Source: Amoebophrya sp. AT5.2
Lineage: Eukaryota > Sar > Dinophyceae > Syndiniales > Amoebophryaceae
Assembly (NCBI GenBank): GCA_005223375.1
Contig: RXOD01003852.1
Coordinates: forward strand, 1 to 44,495
Reading direction: 5' to 3'
Length of the DNA: 44,495 nucleotides
Positions 9,717-20,377 of the stretch are shown here, piece after piece (position 1 is the first letter of the stretch; each line of letters starts with the position of its first letter). Under the pieces are notes generated by a model that did no database searches, was not told the DNA's origin, and saw nothing but the letters and a program-made list of their open reading frames with translations. Made by a program: the position numbers and the translations under genes.

Positions 9717-12700
9717 CTAGTCTCCTTCCCTCCATCTGTAGTCGCACTTGTTGCAGCGGTAGGAGGTGACTGGGTCTCCGTGGTCGTTGTGCCAGCCCCG
9801 CTGCACCGTTTGCGAGTAGATTTCGTCCGTGGCGCCGCACCGCCCGCAGGCCGTGCCGTCGCGCACCTTCGTGCCCTGCATGTCCTCCGCGAAGTTGCCG
9901 TTCCCCCTCGTCTTCCCCCGTTCTTCCAACAACAGGTCCTGCTCCTCCGCCGTCATTAGGAACTCCGCGGGGAGCAGGAACAGGTGGTAGAAGCACAGCT
10001 CCTCCCGGTTCAGCATTTCCAGCACGCGGGGCTTCGTCCGCAGCCGCGACCGCGCCTCGCGGACGCAAAAATCGTACCGCTTGCGGTCCTGGAACTTGCC
10101 CACGTAGCAAAAAATCGCCCCCTCCAGGTCCATAGCGTCCTTTTCCATCAGACCGGACTTCTTCAGCAACTCGATGCACTCCTCCCGGTGCTGCTTCGGA
10201 ATCCCGACCGTTGGCCCCTTATTGTCCGCCCTGTTCACCGCGCCGCTCTGCTGCGCCGCATTGGAAATACCTCCTGAAACCAGCGCGAGCGCGGCAGAAG
10301 TAGTGGTTCTGGTTGTAGCTGCCGAGGAGGCGCTGGAGTTCTTGGCCGCAGCTGGTAGTGGTGCAGCTCCTGCGGGAGCCCCGCCGGCGGGTTTATTCTT
10401 GGAGGCCACGACCAGCGCCAACTGCTGCTCGTTGTTGACGGCGGCTTTGAGAAAGTTCACCAGCTCCTTGGCCTCGTTGCGGCTTTTCGTCGGCAGGTTC
10501 GGGAGTTTCGACAGCTCCGTCAGGACCTTGCCGATGGAGCTCTGTTTCAGGACCTCTCTGTGGATCTTCGGCTTGTAGATCTGCAGCTGCTGCAAGTCTT
10601 GGCTGATCCGGGCAAAATCCGCCGCCGTCGGCGCCTTCCTCTCGCGGAAATCCAGCCGCGCGGCGATGCCCTTCACGCGCTTCAGCAGCTCGGGGTCAAC
10701 CGCGAGAGAAGACGACGTGGAGCTAGAAGTTGTAGTTGTTGCCGGCCGCTGCTGTTGCCCTTGCGGCTGCTTAGCACTGATCATGTTCGAGTTCGCCTTG
10801 GCGTTTTCTTCGCTCGAAGACGTGAACTCTGGTGGCTTGACGCGCTGCCACACGCCCGTGCCCACGTAGTAGTCCTGAGGCAACGTGTTCTTCCGCGGCA
10901 GGGAGGAGGTTGCTGAGAAACTACTCCCCTGGGGACCACCAGGTGGTCTCACAACTCCCCCAAAATTCGACGCCCCGCTTAAGTTTCGTGCGAAATTTTC
11001 GGAAGGACTCGGCCCACCTGACGATGCCATATTAGCGGCCACCGCAGAGGACGCAGTGGGCGTTTTGCCCCGGGAGGATTTGTTTTCCCTCACGGACTTC
11101 TCGAAAAAAACAAGCGGCGGCACGTCGCGGTCGGCGTACGACGGTTTTCCCACGATGCGATCCTCCCCCCTCTTGCTGCTCCCGAGCAGCACCGGGTTCT
11201 GCTCTTTCGGCTCCGTGCCCAGGAAATTCAAGTTGAGCGACACGACCTGCTTGCCGCCGGCGGCCCCTCCTCCTGCGACCGGAGAACGCCCGAGCGATCC
11301 AGATGATCCCGTGAAACTGATGCTGGCGGTCGAGGCAGATGCCGCAACCGCGGCGACAGATCCCGTGCGTTGCAGCTGGGATCGGGGTCGGTGTTTGTTC
11401 ACCTCCGCGTCCACCCCCGCCCCACTTCGTCGGCGGTCATCTCGCTCTCGGTCGATTACGCCCTTCACAGATGGATCTTGCCCTTGACTTGCGGGCGCTG
11501 GCGCTCCCTTGAGTACGTTCCGGAGGCGGGCCATTTCTTTTGTCGCTTTTGCGTCGCTCTCAGATTCCGCTGAGTTACTGCTGGGGGCCGCGCTCTTCCC
11601 GCTCGCCGCGTCGACATCGGCGGCTGCTGCTCTTGGCGGTACGGGAGGCGGCGGCCTGGAGGTGGACGCCACGGCCACTGCCCTTGGTGCAATGTTATCG
11701 AAATTAGAAGATGACGACGAGCTGCTGCTCACTCGTCGGCGCTTTGCATCTGCTTTTCCTAAGGTGTCAACATCTGGTGCAGCAGGTGCCACCGCTGAAG
11801 AGGGGGATGGTGCAGAGGAAGATGATTTTGAGTCATTCATGGCCGCCAGAACAGCGGCCGCTGAGGGTTTCGGACGCTGTTCTGTCACCTCCCGCGAGCC
11901 GCCGTGCTCCTGTGGTTGTTCGGCTTGGCGTTTATTGCCATTTATCGGATGCTGGCGCGCGGCAGCTACTGGTGGAGGTGAGGGTGATGAACCTCGTCCC
12001 GAGCTGCTAGATGACGATGAGCCTGACGAGGACGACGAGGAGGACTCGCCGCCGTCTGGTGACTCGGGGCGGTCCTTTCTGTTGGCTTTGGCAACCGGGA
12101 CAGGAGGAGCAGCAGCAACATCACTCTTGGGGCGGAGAACGTCCCCGGAGCTTCCACCCGCCGAGCCGCTTTTCGAAGCCGAACTTGTCGAGGCCGGCAC
12201 GCCCGAACCCGAGGATCCCGATGTAGGTTTGATAAAAATGTCATGCGTCGTGGTCACAATTTTCACCGGCGGTGAAGGTGCTGGCTTGTTTGTGTTTGTC
12301 GATATTTTTGTTGTCGAGCCCCTTCTTGCGACCAGCTCAATTTCTCCGGTGGCACCACCGGATGAAATCAGCCGGAATTCGAATACGGGTGCCGGGCGCA
12401 CGAATGTGGCTGCGATGTCCTGGAAGGCGGTTGCGGGGGTGCCGCGTGCATCTGCCCCTCGACCCGCAGGCGACTCCACATCGATCTCGAATTGCTGACC
12501 GTTGGCATCACCGCTTTCAACATCGCTTCCAGCTGGGCTGTTTTTCTGGGAAGACCTCCCCGGTACGCGTATCCTGGCGCGCCGCAGTGAGGCATCTCGC
12601 ACCGACTTGACGTACAGCGTCGCTTCTTGCGTGGCGACGATCCGCCCGACAGAGGCAAGGACGGTCTCCGGCGTGAAGAAGAAGCCACACTCAGCCTCGC

Positions 12701-12956
12701 TCGTCACCCGAAACGAAAAACTGGTGGTGCCTGCTGCTGCAGAAATGGTGCCAGCTTCTTGTTCATCACCTGCTCCTGCTTGGTGGACTACAAGTGGAAG
12801 CTTTTTTCCGGACAACTTGGCAAACGCCGTCGCAATATTGGCGAAAGTTTTCTTGAGCCCCACCTGCGGCAATGAGTACGACTTTCTTGTGCCGGCGCCG
12901 CTATGGTCCTCGTCCACGGCGTCTACAAGCGTGACTTTCACCTTCCCCGCGGACAT
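9717..12956 (-). CDS. TFIIS-like transcription elongation factor with long Ser-rich region
   Basis: Single exon, 1079 residues from the ATG at 12956; codons further upstream are open only from a GTG. The C-terminal part carries the TFIIS signature in order. First is an LW/TFIIS N-like helical domain (LQQLQIYKPKIHREVLKQ, SSIGKVLTELSKLPNLP, AKELVNFLKAAV). Next is a central-domain-like segment (HREECIELLKKSG to AEFLMTAEEQD). Last is a C-terminal zinc ribbon with Cys at about 1037, 1040, 1068 and 1071 and a final YRW. Family TFIIS stimulates transcript cleavage by RNA polymerase II through an Asp-Glu pair in the ribbon's acidic hairpin. Here that hairpin reads QRGWHNDHGDPVT, lacks the adjacent Asp-Glu pair and is about three residues longer. 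The first 700 residues are low-complexity Ser/Ala/Pro-rich sequence. Elongation factor is the best call; catalytic competence is doubtful. Confidence 0.8.
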   Translation of the reverse strand: MSAGKVKVTLVDAVDEDHSGAGTRKSYSLPQVGLKKTFANIATAFAKLSGKKLPLVVHQAGAGDEQEAGTISAAAGTTSFSFRVTSEAECGFFFTPETVLASVGRIVATQEATLYVKSVRDASLRRARIRVPGRSSQKNSPAGSDVESGDANGQQFEIDVESPAGRGADARGTPATAFQDIAATFVRPAPVFEFRLISSGGATGEIELVARRGSTTKISTNTNKPAPSPPVKIVTTTHDIFIKPTSGSSGSGVPASTSSASKSGSAGGSSGDVLRPKSDVAAAPPVPVAKANRKDRPESPDGGESSSSSSSGSSSSSSSGRGSSPSPPPVAAARQHPINGNKRQAEQPQEHGGSREVTEQRPKPSAAAVLAAMNDSKSSSSAPSPSSAVAPAAPDVDTLGKADAKRRRVSSSSSSSSNFDNIAPRAVAVASTSRPPPPVPPRAAAADVDAASGKSAAPSSNSAESESDAKATKEMARLRNVLKGAPAPASQGQDPSVKGVIDRERDDRRRSGAGVDAEVNKHRPRSQLQRTGSVAAVAASASTASISFTGSSGSLGRSPVAGGGAAGGKQVVSLNLNFLGTEPKEQNPVLLGSSKRGEDRIVGKPSYADRDVPPLVFFEKSVRENKSSRGKTPTASSAVAANMASSGGPSPSENFARNLSGASNFGGVVRPPGGPQGSSFSATSSLPRKNTLPQDYYVGTGVWQRVKPPEFTSSSEENAKANSNMISAKQPQGQQQRPATTTTSSSTSSSLAVDPELLKRVKGIAARLDFRERKAPTAADFARISQDLQQLQIYKPKIHREVLKQSSIGKVLTELSKLPNLPTKSRNEAKELVNFLKAAVNNEQQLALVVASKNKPAGGAPAGAAPLPAAAKNSSASSAATTRTTTSAALALVSGGISNAAQQSGAVNRADNKGPTVGIPKQHREECIELLKKSGLMEKDAMDLEGAIFCYVGKFQDRKRYDFCVREARSRLRTKPRVLEMLNREELCFYHLFLLPAEFLMTAEEQDLLLEERGKTRGNGNFAEDMQGTKVRDGTACGRCGATDEIYSQTVQRGWHNDHGDPVTSYRCNKCDYRWREGD

Positions 12957-14083
12957 TTCTTTATCCGCCACGTGCTGGTGGGGATCGATATCGATTTCGA
13001 TCGAACAAATCGATATAAGAAATAAGGATGGAAGGGGTAGGGGACCACGACGTCGACCCGGACTACGTTGTTTTGTCCGCCACGACACGACGAAGTATGG
13101 AAATCGGGATGGGGATGTTGCCGTGCGAGACTTGATTGTCAGGCTGCGAATCTCTGCTCGAAGACCATTTTAGCGAGTAAGATATCACGCCGGTCGAACA
13201 GAAGCTCATGACGCATGGATGCGTCACGAACAGCGTGCGTGCGAGAAGGTAAAAAACGTAAATGCCTGCCACATGGGATTCAAATGAGCTCTTTATGGTC
13301 TGCTCCGCAAAAAAAAAAGGCTGACGTGCGCATCCAGTGGTCACTCCCACTTGAAGTAGGAATCGTGCTTATTATTCTGAAATCAAAGGCAGAAGAACAA
13401 GATCATTATCATTTCAGATTCATCAACATCAGCCTTTGTGACCTACTGTCTGAGAAGCACGACGCTACCTGTTGAGTTTATTCTGTGAAGGAAACAAAAG
13501 CCACGAACATCGATGAAGAAGAAGAAGATCACGGCTCGTATACTAGATTGTTGCAGCTGCTGCACCAGAAGTATCCGGCGCCAGTCAGCACGAAGTGCAT
13601 CTCGTCTGTCTCAACATTTATTATGAACGAACGAACACGTGAGAGCAAGGAAGTCGCAAGCTGTTCTGCGGCGTTCATCACTTCTTGAAGTCGACAGCCT
13701 GTCGCTGGGACGTCGTGGTCTTCTCGAGTATTATAGTCGAACAATGAATAAATTTATTAGTGGTGGTCTCGTCCTGAATTCTCATCATTGGTGGCTTGCG
13801 TTTTGCGGACAACGGATTTTTGAACTTTCTAGGTAGAAGTCGCACATGCATTGCGTTTCGCGGACCAGAGCATCAGAAATCTGAGTTGAGTGTATTCGGC
13901 AATGAATCGGTTTCGTTTTTTTTGGTGGTGTCGCACAAGGATTGGCTCGATGAGGTGAGGAGAAGGTGTTTATGCCGTACAGCAAGAGGTGGTTTTAGCG
14001 TTTTTTTTTTTCAAGTCTAGGTCATGATGGTATTTTCGTAGGGCTAGGTTCGAAACAGGAACACCAACAGGAACAGTGCACGA
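12957..14083. other. Intergenic, no supported gene
   Basis: About 1.1 kb between the long membrane-protein gene (stop at 14084) and the TFIIS-like ATG. Short minus-strand frames at 13063-13350 and 13529-13744 have no recognisable motif and no partner exons. T-rich tracts near 13915-13922 and 13999-14011 on the plus strand are A-runs in the transcript sense, just downstream of the stop of the next gene upstream. Confidence 0.5.
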
Positions 14084-17000
14084 CTAGACGATCTTGATAT
14101 CCACGTCTGCGCCGCCGTCGAAGACTCGAACGACCTTGCGAGTTGGCAGGTGGCTCAGCGGAACACCCTCCTTTTCTTCTCCCGCGCAGCTGCCTGGCGT
14201 CCCTCCGCCCCTTCCTCCCAAATCCGCGTCACAGAAGAACGCGCACGCGAGCAGGTTTCCCGCCAGAAACAGCAGCCCGATCGATACCGCTATCCACGTC
14301 GCGTTGTTTCCCAGCATGAGCTCTCCGGGTGTGAACACGCTCGTGTAGATCAGGGATGCGATGCTTGATGGCGAGGAGTTGCCTGTAGAAGTTCTTGCTT
14401 CCTCCGACGTCGTGTCGCTAGCTGGAGATGAGGAAGTATATGGCGGGGTGGACGACCACTCACTCCCAGCTTCTTCGTCGTCAACTGCCTCCGAGGCCGG
14501 TGACTGCGGCGGGGCTACGCTGCGCTGACGCCGGTGATGTTGGTTATCACTCCCGGCTGAGCTGCTTGGCGGCGGGAAATTGCTAAACTCCCGATCGAAG
14601 AAAAAAGGCCCCTGGTGATCGTGGTGGTGTTCTTCTTCAACTGCTTCGAGAGGAGCAGGAGATCGGCGTGGCGCAGGCGAAGGCGCTTGCTGGTGCGCAT
14701 GCGGTGTGCCGCCGAGAAACAAGGCGGAAGTAGACGAAGGCGAGTTCAAGTAGTTTCCAGGACTGCTTCCAGCAGCCGTGCTGGGAGTGGCTTCATCGTG
14801 GCCACCTCCTCCTCGGTCGGGTACTCCGTTTTGTTCCGCCTCTCCGGGGCCTTCCTTTTGTTCGCGGACGACTCGTTTCAGCGAGGCGAGCACCTCGAGC
14901 GCTTCGCGCCTGGCATCCTCATTCGCGCCCCCGCGCGGGAGAAAATGCGCGTCGCCGGAATCGTCCTCGTCGTCGTGCTCATCTGTAGTGCTTGAAGCGG
15001 TTGTGGAGTTCACGCTGCCAGTGGTGTGACTAGCTAGAAACGAAGATGATCCGGGAGCGCTTCCCGGACTCGACCGGCTTGATGCGCCCGCGCCGGTCGA
15101 CGCAGCGGCCCCGCCTCCCTGTGGAGGCTCCACTGGGTCGCTGCGTACAGCATGGCCAACGTCCTCATTCTGCAAAACTCGTCCCGCAGAAGACCGGTCG
15201 TCGTCCAGCTGTGTTGTATTTTCAGCCGCATGAGGTCCGCTTCCTCTGCCGGCTTCCACGTCCTCGTCAGAGAACAAGTTGTCCACGACCGCGCCTTGTT
15301 CTATTTGTTTTGTGGTCGTGGAAGAAGATGGTGCTGCAGCTCCGGTTCCTTCATCAGAGGTTCCATGTTCCTCTTCGTCTTCCGGAAGGGATTTCATGCG
15401 CACCAATGGCAACCCCGCGCCCCCGCGTCGATACACCGTCCGAGTGGCAAGAACGCCTCGAAGTTCTGCGGGAGACCGAAAGACGTCGTCGATGTAGTCG
15501 CCGCCCGCGGCGCCGGAGGATAGCAGTGGCGGCACGGCAACAAAATTCCAGAGGTACAAGGGAACACCACGCGCCAGCCGCTCGGGACCGTAGGCCTGCA
15601 AATGCGGTGCGAGAAAGAGGTCGTAAGTCTTCCCTGCGACGACGTCTTTTCTACTTTCTTCGACTTCGCCGCGGCGTTGAGAGGAAGAACAGGAAGATGC
15701 AGTAGTTGCGTTGCCTCGCTCGAGGTCCAGCTCCGGGCTGGTCGGCCCCAGCACGGTCTCGCCGCTCTGGTGATCAGCATTCGCCGTTTCAAACTCCCGT
15801 CGTTTCAACGCATGATCCGCTAGTCGCCCGCCCGTGGACCACACGAACTTTTTCGCATCTCGCCCGTCTTGGTAGAGCCGGAAGCGGTAGGAGGTCGTGG
15901 CGATGGGGCTAGAATTGTTGCTGTAGCTGCTGCCGCCGACGATTAATCCGCGCCCCGCGCACACGAGCGCCAGGTCCTCGAGCGGCGTAGGTGCTGTCGC
16001 TTCAAAAGATGAAGAAGCAGGTGGAGCCTCCATTTTCATTTTTGTCGTGGTCCCCACGGCCACGCCGTCATGCGACTCCCAGCTCAGCTCTGCCCACGTG
16101 CGCTGATAGTTCAGCTCTGTAAGAGAAACGGCGGTGACGCGTTCGCTCTTGCGGTGGGGGTTCTGCGTCACCAATTTCACCGTTTTCATCGGCAGTGAAG
16201 TCAGGTACACGCCGGCAGGACAGCCATACAGAGCCTGCTCCTTCTGCTTCTGTTCTTTGGTTTCGGATGCGTTCTTGTCTTCTGGTTCGCGTAGAAGCTC
16301 TGCCCCAGCCGCGGCCATATGTTGACCGCTCGACGGGGCCACCAGCTCACGTCCACGTTCCTCTTCCTCTCTCGACGGAGCAGTGATGACCCAGTATAGC
16401 GTCTTTGCAGGGAACAGCTCATCTACTTTATTTTGTCTGCTATAGCGAGATGCACCAGGAGCAGCCGGCTGCTTATCTACTTCTTCCCGCATGTACAGGG
16501 CGAGGTTTACCTCCTGGTCCTGCAGCAGGTGCTGCTGTTCTCCATACCCATACCCGGGCCTCGCACTTCTTGTTGCGCTTCGCTCGCGTCGCAGCACGAA
16601 GCCTGCGTAGTTTCGGTAAGCGAGGGTGCCGGTATGGAGCGCAAACCGGTGGTCTCCGCTCGAGGGCACGACCACGCCGTTCTGGCAGGCCACCGGCGCA
16701 ACGAGTGGCACCGCGTGACAAGAATTGGAATTGGTCAAGCTGATCAAGCCGTTTACTATTTCGTTGGTACTGGTATGCCCCCTCTGCTCTCCAACGCCTC
16801 GAGCACGACATTCAAGAAGGTCGAAATACGAACGAAGAGCTGGCCGTGGTCGCGGGATTGATGATGGAGAAGTTCTACTTCCCCTCGGGGACGAGGAGCC
16901 CTGCACCGGCGGCGCGCCGGCGACGAGTCCGAGGGCCTCCAGGTCAAAGTGATCTTCTTCGTCGTGGTCGTCCCCGGCTTGATGGGTCCGCTGCCGTTGC

Positions 17001-18322
17001 GCACCAGAAGTTGTAGTGGTCTCCGCTGGCGCAGAAGTGCCAAAAGTTCCCTGTGCTGACCGGCGGCCGAGTTCCAAATCCTCAACGCTTCCCGACGGTG
17101 GAAAGGGGGAACTGCGCTCATGGCGATGGTGGCCACCCTGCTGCTCTCCGGAAGAACTACGTGCCGACTCGCGCAGCGGAATTCGGTCCGAGGGCAGTGA
17201 TCGTAACCCAGCCTCCAGATCGATATCCTCCACATTGATCCCCGCGGCCGGAATCAGATTCGCAAGTGGCATCACAGCAAGTTGGCCCGCCCGCAGCGCG
17301 GCAGCCTCCGCTTGCAGGCCCGCCACCTCCGCGGAGAGCTGACTTTTCGCCGCAAGCAGCTTCGAAGCGCGCTCGGAGAGAGTTTCGCCCTTCTCCAGAT
17401 CGATTTCGGCAGTTGCGGGGGCGGCTGTATTCGCTTTCCCTCTACTAGTACGGGTGGATACTGTCATTTTAGTACCATCGTCCGCCGCAGCGCTCGCCGC
17501 ATACACCTCGCGGGCGGACAGAGGAGCTGGTGGCTCCCTGGGATGCGAAAGACCCAGGCCGAGCTCCTCATCGTACTCGTCGCTCTCTGGTTCTTGTTTC
17601 CGTTCACCTCCCCGCCCCTGTGTCCGCGCCCCCGCACCCCCCCCAAATCCGACGATGTGCTTGCTCAGCTTCCCCAGCCGTTCTCGGAGATAGCGCACTG
17701 GGCTGAAGAGCTTGGAAGATGAAGCTGCTCCTGCTGTAGCAGATGAGTCAGATGAACCTCCTCCAGCATTTTCTTTTTGGACAGCTTTCATCTCCGCCTT
17801 CTGAAAGAAACGCACCAGCTGCCAGATGCTGGCGTCGATCTCGGCAAGCTGCTGGTTCTTTTGCTCGAGGCGGTTGCCTATCTCCAGCTCCGCGGCCGAG
17901 GGAGATTTTCCGGACCAGGATTCGCCGTCCCGCAGCGCAGCCGAGATGTAGTACACGCTCGACGACGGCGTCAGATGAGGGGCCTGCAGGGGCGGAGCTT
18001 GAACCGCGTAGTAAGTTCCCTCGACGGGGCAGTCCCAAGTCTTCGGAACTGCTACCATTTTTCCGGTCGTACTACCCCCGGCCCCCGTTCCGGAAAAAAA
18101 CACCAGCAGAACCGCTTCAAGGAAAAGCGTCCTAGTTCTCGTAGAAGGACGAGGAAACGCAAACGGGCGGGGAGCAGCCGCGTCGTGGTGAGGAAGGTGC
18201 CGCGACGAGCTTGTACGTGGACGGAAACAACGAAGAGGGCACAAACGGCGTCGCTTCCGCATCCCATCATGGTCCTTACCGCGGACATGATTGCCAGGAA
18301 CCGTCTTCGGTCTACGCCTCAT
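14084..18322 (-). CDS. Very long low-complexity membrane protein, hypothetical
   Basis: Uninterrupted 1412-codon frame with ATG at 18322; not recognised. A basic N-terminus leads to a hydrophobic segment near residues 64-80 (LFLEAVLLVFFSG), which may be a signal anchor. A second, stronger membrane segment lies close to the C-terminus (WIAVSIGLLFLAGNLLACAF), followed by a short tail of about 50 residues. Between them are Ser/Gly/Glu-rich stretches, a helical segment (LEIGNRLEQKNQQLAEIDA) and islands with more ordered composition, for example PLYLWNFVAVPPLL and YRNYAGFVLRRE. This suggests a type I or two-pass surface protein with a large lumenal or extracellular part. Internal ATGs at residues 21 and 88 are alternative starts; starting at 88 would lose the first hydrophobic segment. 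No catalytic motif is visible. Confidence 0.65.
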   Translation of the reverse strand: MRRRPKTVPGNHVRGKDHDGMRKRRRLCPLRCFRPRTSSSRHLPHHDAAAPRPFAFPRPSTRTRTLFLEAVLLVFFSGTGAGGSTTGKMVAVPKTWDCPVEGTYYAVQAPPLQAPHLTPSSSVYYISAALRDGESWSGKSPSAAELEIGNRLEQKNQQLAEIDASIWQLVRFFQKAEMKAVQKENAGGGSSDSSATAGAASSSKLFSPVRYLRERLGKLSKHIVGFGGGAGARTQGRGGERKQEPESDEYDEELGLGLSHPREPPAPLSAREVYAASAAADDGTKMTVSTRTSRGKANTAAPATAEIDLEKGETLSERASKLLAAKSQLSAEVAGLQAEAAALRAGQLAVMPLANLIPAAGINVEDIDLEAGLRSLPSDRIPLRESARSSSGEQQGGHHRHERSSPFPPSGSVEDLELGRRSAQGTFGTSAPAETTTTSGAQRQRTHQAGDDHDEEDHFDLEALGLVAGAPPVQGSSSPRGSRTSPSSIPRPRPALRSYFDLLECRARGVGEQRGHTSTNEIVNGLISLTNSNSCHAVPLVAPVACQNGVVVPSSGDHRFALHTGTLAYRNYAGFVLRRERSATRSARPGYGYGEQQHLLQDQEVNLALYMREEVDKQPAAPGASRYSRQNKVDELFPAKTLYWVITAPSREEEERGRELVAPSSGQHMAAAGAELLREPEDKNASETKEQKQKEQALYGCPAGVYLTSLPMKTVKLVTQNPHRKSERVTAVSLTELNYQRTWAELSWESHDGVAVGTTTKMKMEAPPASSSFEATAPTPLEDLALVCAGRGLIVGGSSYSNNSSPIATTSYRFRLYQDGRDAKKFVWSTGGRLADHALKRREFETANADHQSGETVLGPTSPELDLERGNATTASSCSSSQRRGEVEESRKDVVAGKTYDLFLAPHLQAYGPERLARGVPLYLWNFVAVPPLLSSGAAGGDYIDDVFRSPAELRGVLATRTVYRRGGAGLPLVRMKSLPEDEEEHGTSDEGTGAAAPSSSTTTKQIEQGAVVDNLFSDEDVEAGRGSGPHAAENTTQLDDDRSSAGRVLQNEDVGHAVRSDPVEPPQGGGAAASTGAGASSRSSPGSAPGSSSFLASHTTGSVNSTTASSTTDEHDDEDDSGDAHFLPRGGANEDARREALEVLASLKRVVREQKEGPGEAEQNGVPDRGGGGHDEATPSTAAGSSPGNYLNSPSSTSALFLGGTPHAHQQAPSPAPRRSPAPLEAVEEEHHHDHQGPFFFDREFSNFPPPSSSAGSDNQHHRRQRSVAPPQSPASEAVDDEEAGSEWSSTPPYTSSSPASDTTSEEARTSTGNSSPSSIASLIYTSVFTPGELMLGNNATWIAVSIGLLFLAGNLLACAFFCDADLGGRGGGTPGSCAGEEKEGVPLSHLPTRKVVRVFDGGADVDIKIV

Positions 18323-19159
18323 ACTGTGTAGTTGCTGTGTCGTTCGCCTGTCCTTCTTCGCCGATCGGGGCCCGCAGCAGCGGTTCTCGTTCTCCGTTCT
18401 ATGTCTTCTACAACTTGTTTATTTTGGTTTATTCTAGACTCGCTTTATGGTTATTTTCACGCTTCTCCATGTGTTGCGCGGCGGAGAACAGTAATCGCAC
18501 GAAGGAAAGACACCAACCACGGTAGGATCCAAAAGTAAACAACGAACGATCTATCACGAACACTACGAACCCGAGTAGAAAACAAAAAAGAAAAGCCGTT
18601 CTTGACTTGCGAGACGAGATGCGAAATAAGAAGTGATCATCCAATATATTTCATGTTGAACGCAAAACACGAGACTCGCTGGGCGGTAACGGTAAGGGTA
18701 AACACGCTTCACCGCTTTCCTATTTGCGAGCTATGCGCTTTTCTCCCATTCTGTCGGAGCAGGTGGGGCATCCATTGAAGAAGCCGGCAGCGGTGGCGGT
18801 GGGCCGTGCATCTTATTTCAGCAAAAAAAACACTTCTTGTTGATGAGTCTTGTGCTTGTCTGTCCGCGAGGTCGTCGGGAAATTCGTCCGAAATCGAAGT
18901 TCGACAAGTGGACGTCTTGCGTCGACAGCCTTCTTCTTCTTCTAGACGTAGACGCACTAGTACCTGTTCAATTTCAGCAGCCGTGCAGAATGAAATGCAA
19001 AAAACAAACACTCATCTGATCTCGGACGAAAAACGACAGCGTCGCCAGTGCAATATTAACTGAACGTACACGTAGCTAGTGCTAGTAGCTCAAGGTACAA
19101 CTAAGACTATTACTACGTTTCGAAGAATCGCTGGATGCCATCGCAGCATCGGACACTCT
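18323..19159. other. Intergenic, nothing recognised
   Basis: About 840 bases between the CKS1 stop and the ATG of the long membrane-protein gene. Short frames on both strands (18429-18644 and 18709-19011 minus) have no recognisable domain. It should contain the CKS1 3' untranslated region and the trans-splice acceptor of the gene that follows. Confidence 0.5.
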
Positions 19160-19720
19160 TCAGGCGTGCAGTTGGTTCGATTGTGAGGGGTCTTCGACGA
19201 TGCCGGTCAGCGGGTTGGTTCCCAGCGGCCGCCTGAAAAGCAGGATGTGGGGCTCCGGTCGGTGGCACTCGTAGTGGCACCATCCCCGGCTCTGCTGCAC
19301 GCCGAGGCCCCGCCACTGTTCCTCCGAAAGAAGCGTTCGCGTGTTCTTGTTCCCATACCTGGTGCGAAGGAAAAGTAGGAAGCCGTGTGTTACATGTTTC
19401 TGGATACACTTGTTCTAAGAGCTCGAGCACAAGTCATGGAAGAGGAAGAAGACGCATCCTTCCATCGGCGGATCCGGCTTCGGCTTCGGATACATCGAAG
19501 CACCAGATGAAGACCCCATATAAGGTTGGTTGGTAGTCGTACAAAGAATTATAAAAAAATAGAATGATGAAGTAAAAGCAAACATCGCGATTGTAACTAA
19601 GTACCCAAAGCTGGCGTACATCTTTTTCGCGATGTGCTTGGGGAGGATGACGTGCCGGTACTCGTAGGTATCATCCTGATACTTCTCGCTGTACTCGATC
19701 TCGTCCGGATAGTGAGGCAT
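19160..19720 (-). CDS. CKS1: Cyclin-dependent kinase regulatory subunit CKS1, 2 exons
   Basis: Small adaptor that binds cyclin-dependent kinases and phospho-sites in cell-cycle control. Exon 1 is 19620-19720 and exon 2 is 19160-19358, joined by a GT-AG intron of 261 bases with phase-2 borders that restore a Met codon; 99 residues in all. Exon 1 encodes [20 protein letters not shown] and [14 protein letters not shown]. Exon 2 encodes [18 protein letters not shown], then [17 protein letters not shown]. These are the hallmark CKS motifs, including the anion-binding and CDK-contact segments and the [13 protein letters not shown] strand involved in domain swapping. After FRRP the protein continues for about 20 residues to a TGA at 19160. 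Exon 1 reads on into the intron without a stop for about 200 bases, so the conserved motifs in exon 2 are what fix the junction. Confidence 0.96.
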
Positions 19721-20195
19721 CTTGGGCGTCTACTTCCAATGCACAACTGCTTGTCAACACACCGAAAATTTCCCTAGTGATTAACACGAATGAGAATGGT
19801 GCAAGAGGACCAGGACGAGCGACCCCATAGTACGGTGGTGCTAACGTAGTTTTGATCTAACTAACTCTAAACTCATTTATCTACTTTTTGAAAAAATCGG
19901 CGACAGAATTTATTAAACGAGCAGGGCCAAGGCTCTTGCTTCTTATGTCCGCGATGACTTTTACTTTATTTGTCTCGGGGTTCCTCGAAGACCCCTTCTT
20001 CTAGTACGCCGTCCCTTTTACTTGCTGTTATCAATCCATCGTTATCATCAATCCATCGTTCCTTGTCACGTCGCCGCTTTGCATTTTATCTCTTGCGGTT
20101 TGCGTTTGCTGTTGCTCGACGTCGTGCCTCAGGATGTCATGGCATGGGTCCGATGAACACGAAGGCCGGGTGCCAATTTTCTGGTTGCGCCCCAT

Positions 20196-20281
20196 CATCC
20201 TCATGCGCATCATGAGGATGAGGGGGATCATCCGATGAAGACGGCGAACGATGATTCCCCTCATCCTCATGCGTCGTCTTC
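20196..20281. repeat. Overlapping inverted repeats (alternative hairpins)
   Basis: Arms at 20211-20232 and 20250-20271 are complementary over 22 positions with one mismatch, around a 17-base loop. The first arm also pairs with 20196-20205 in a 10-base perfect hairpin (CATCCTCATG with CATGAGGATG). The loop sequence GAAGACGGCG near 20237 is nearly complementary to CGTCGTCTTC just beyond the second arm. The three pairings are mutually exclusive in part, so the RNA or DNA could switch between folds. Location is downstream of the coiled-coil gene and upstream of CKS1. Confidence 0.75.
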
Positions 20282-20377
20282 ATGTGACTCGACGGACTGC
20301 GACTGCGACAGTGTTACGCTTACGACGGGAAAAAATAAAATGAAAATCGTCTGCGAGGAGGACGCGAAAAATAAGCA

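Noticed and set aside
11509..12498. Plus-strand open frame of 329 codons
   Set aside because: Complement of the Ser-rich region of the TFIIS-like gene; low-complexity sequence stays open on both strands.
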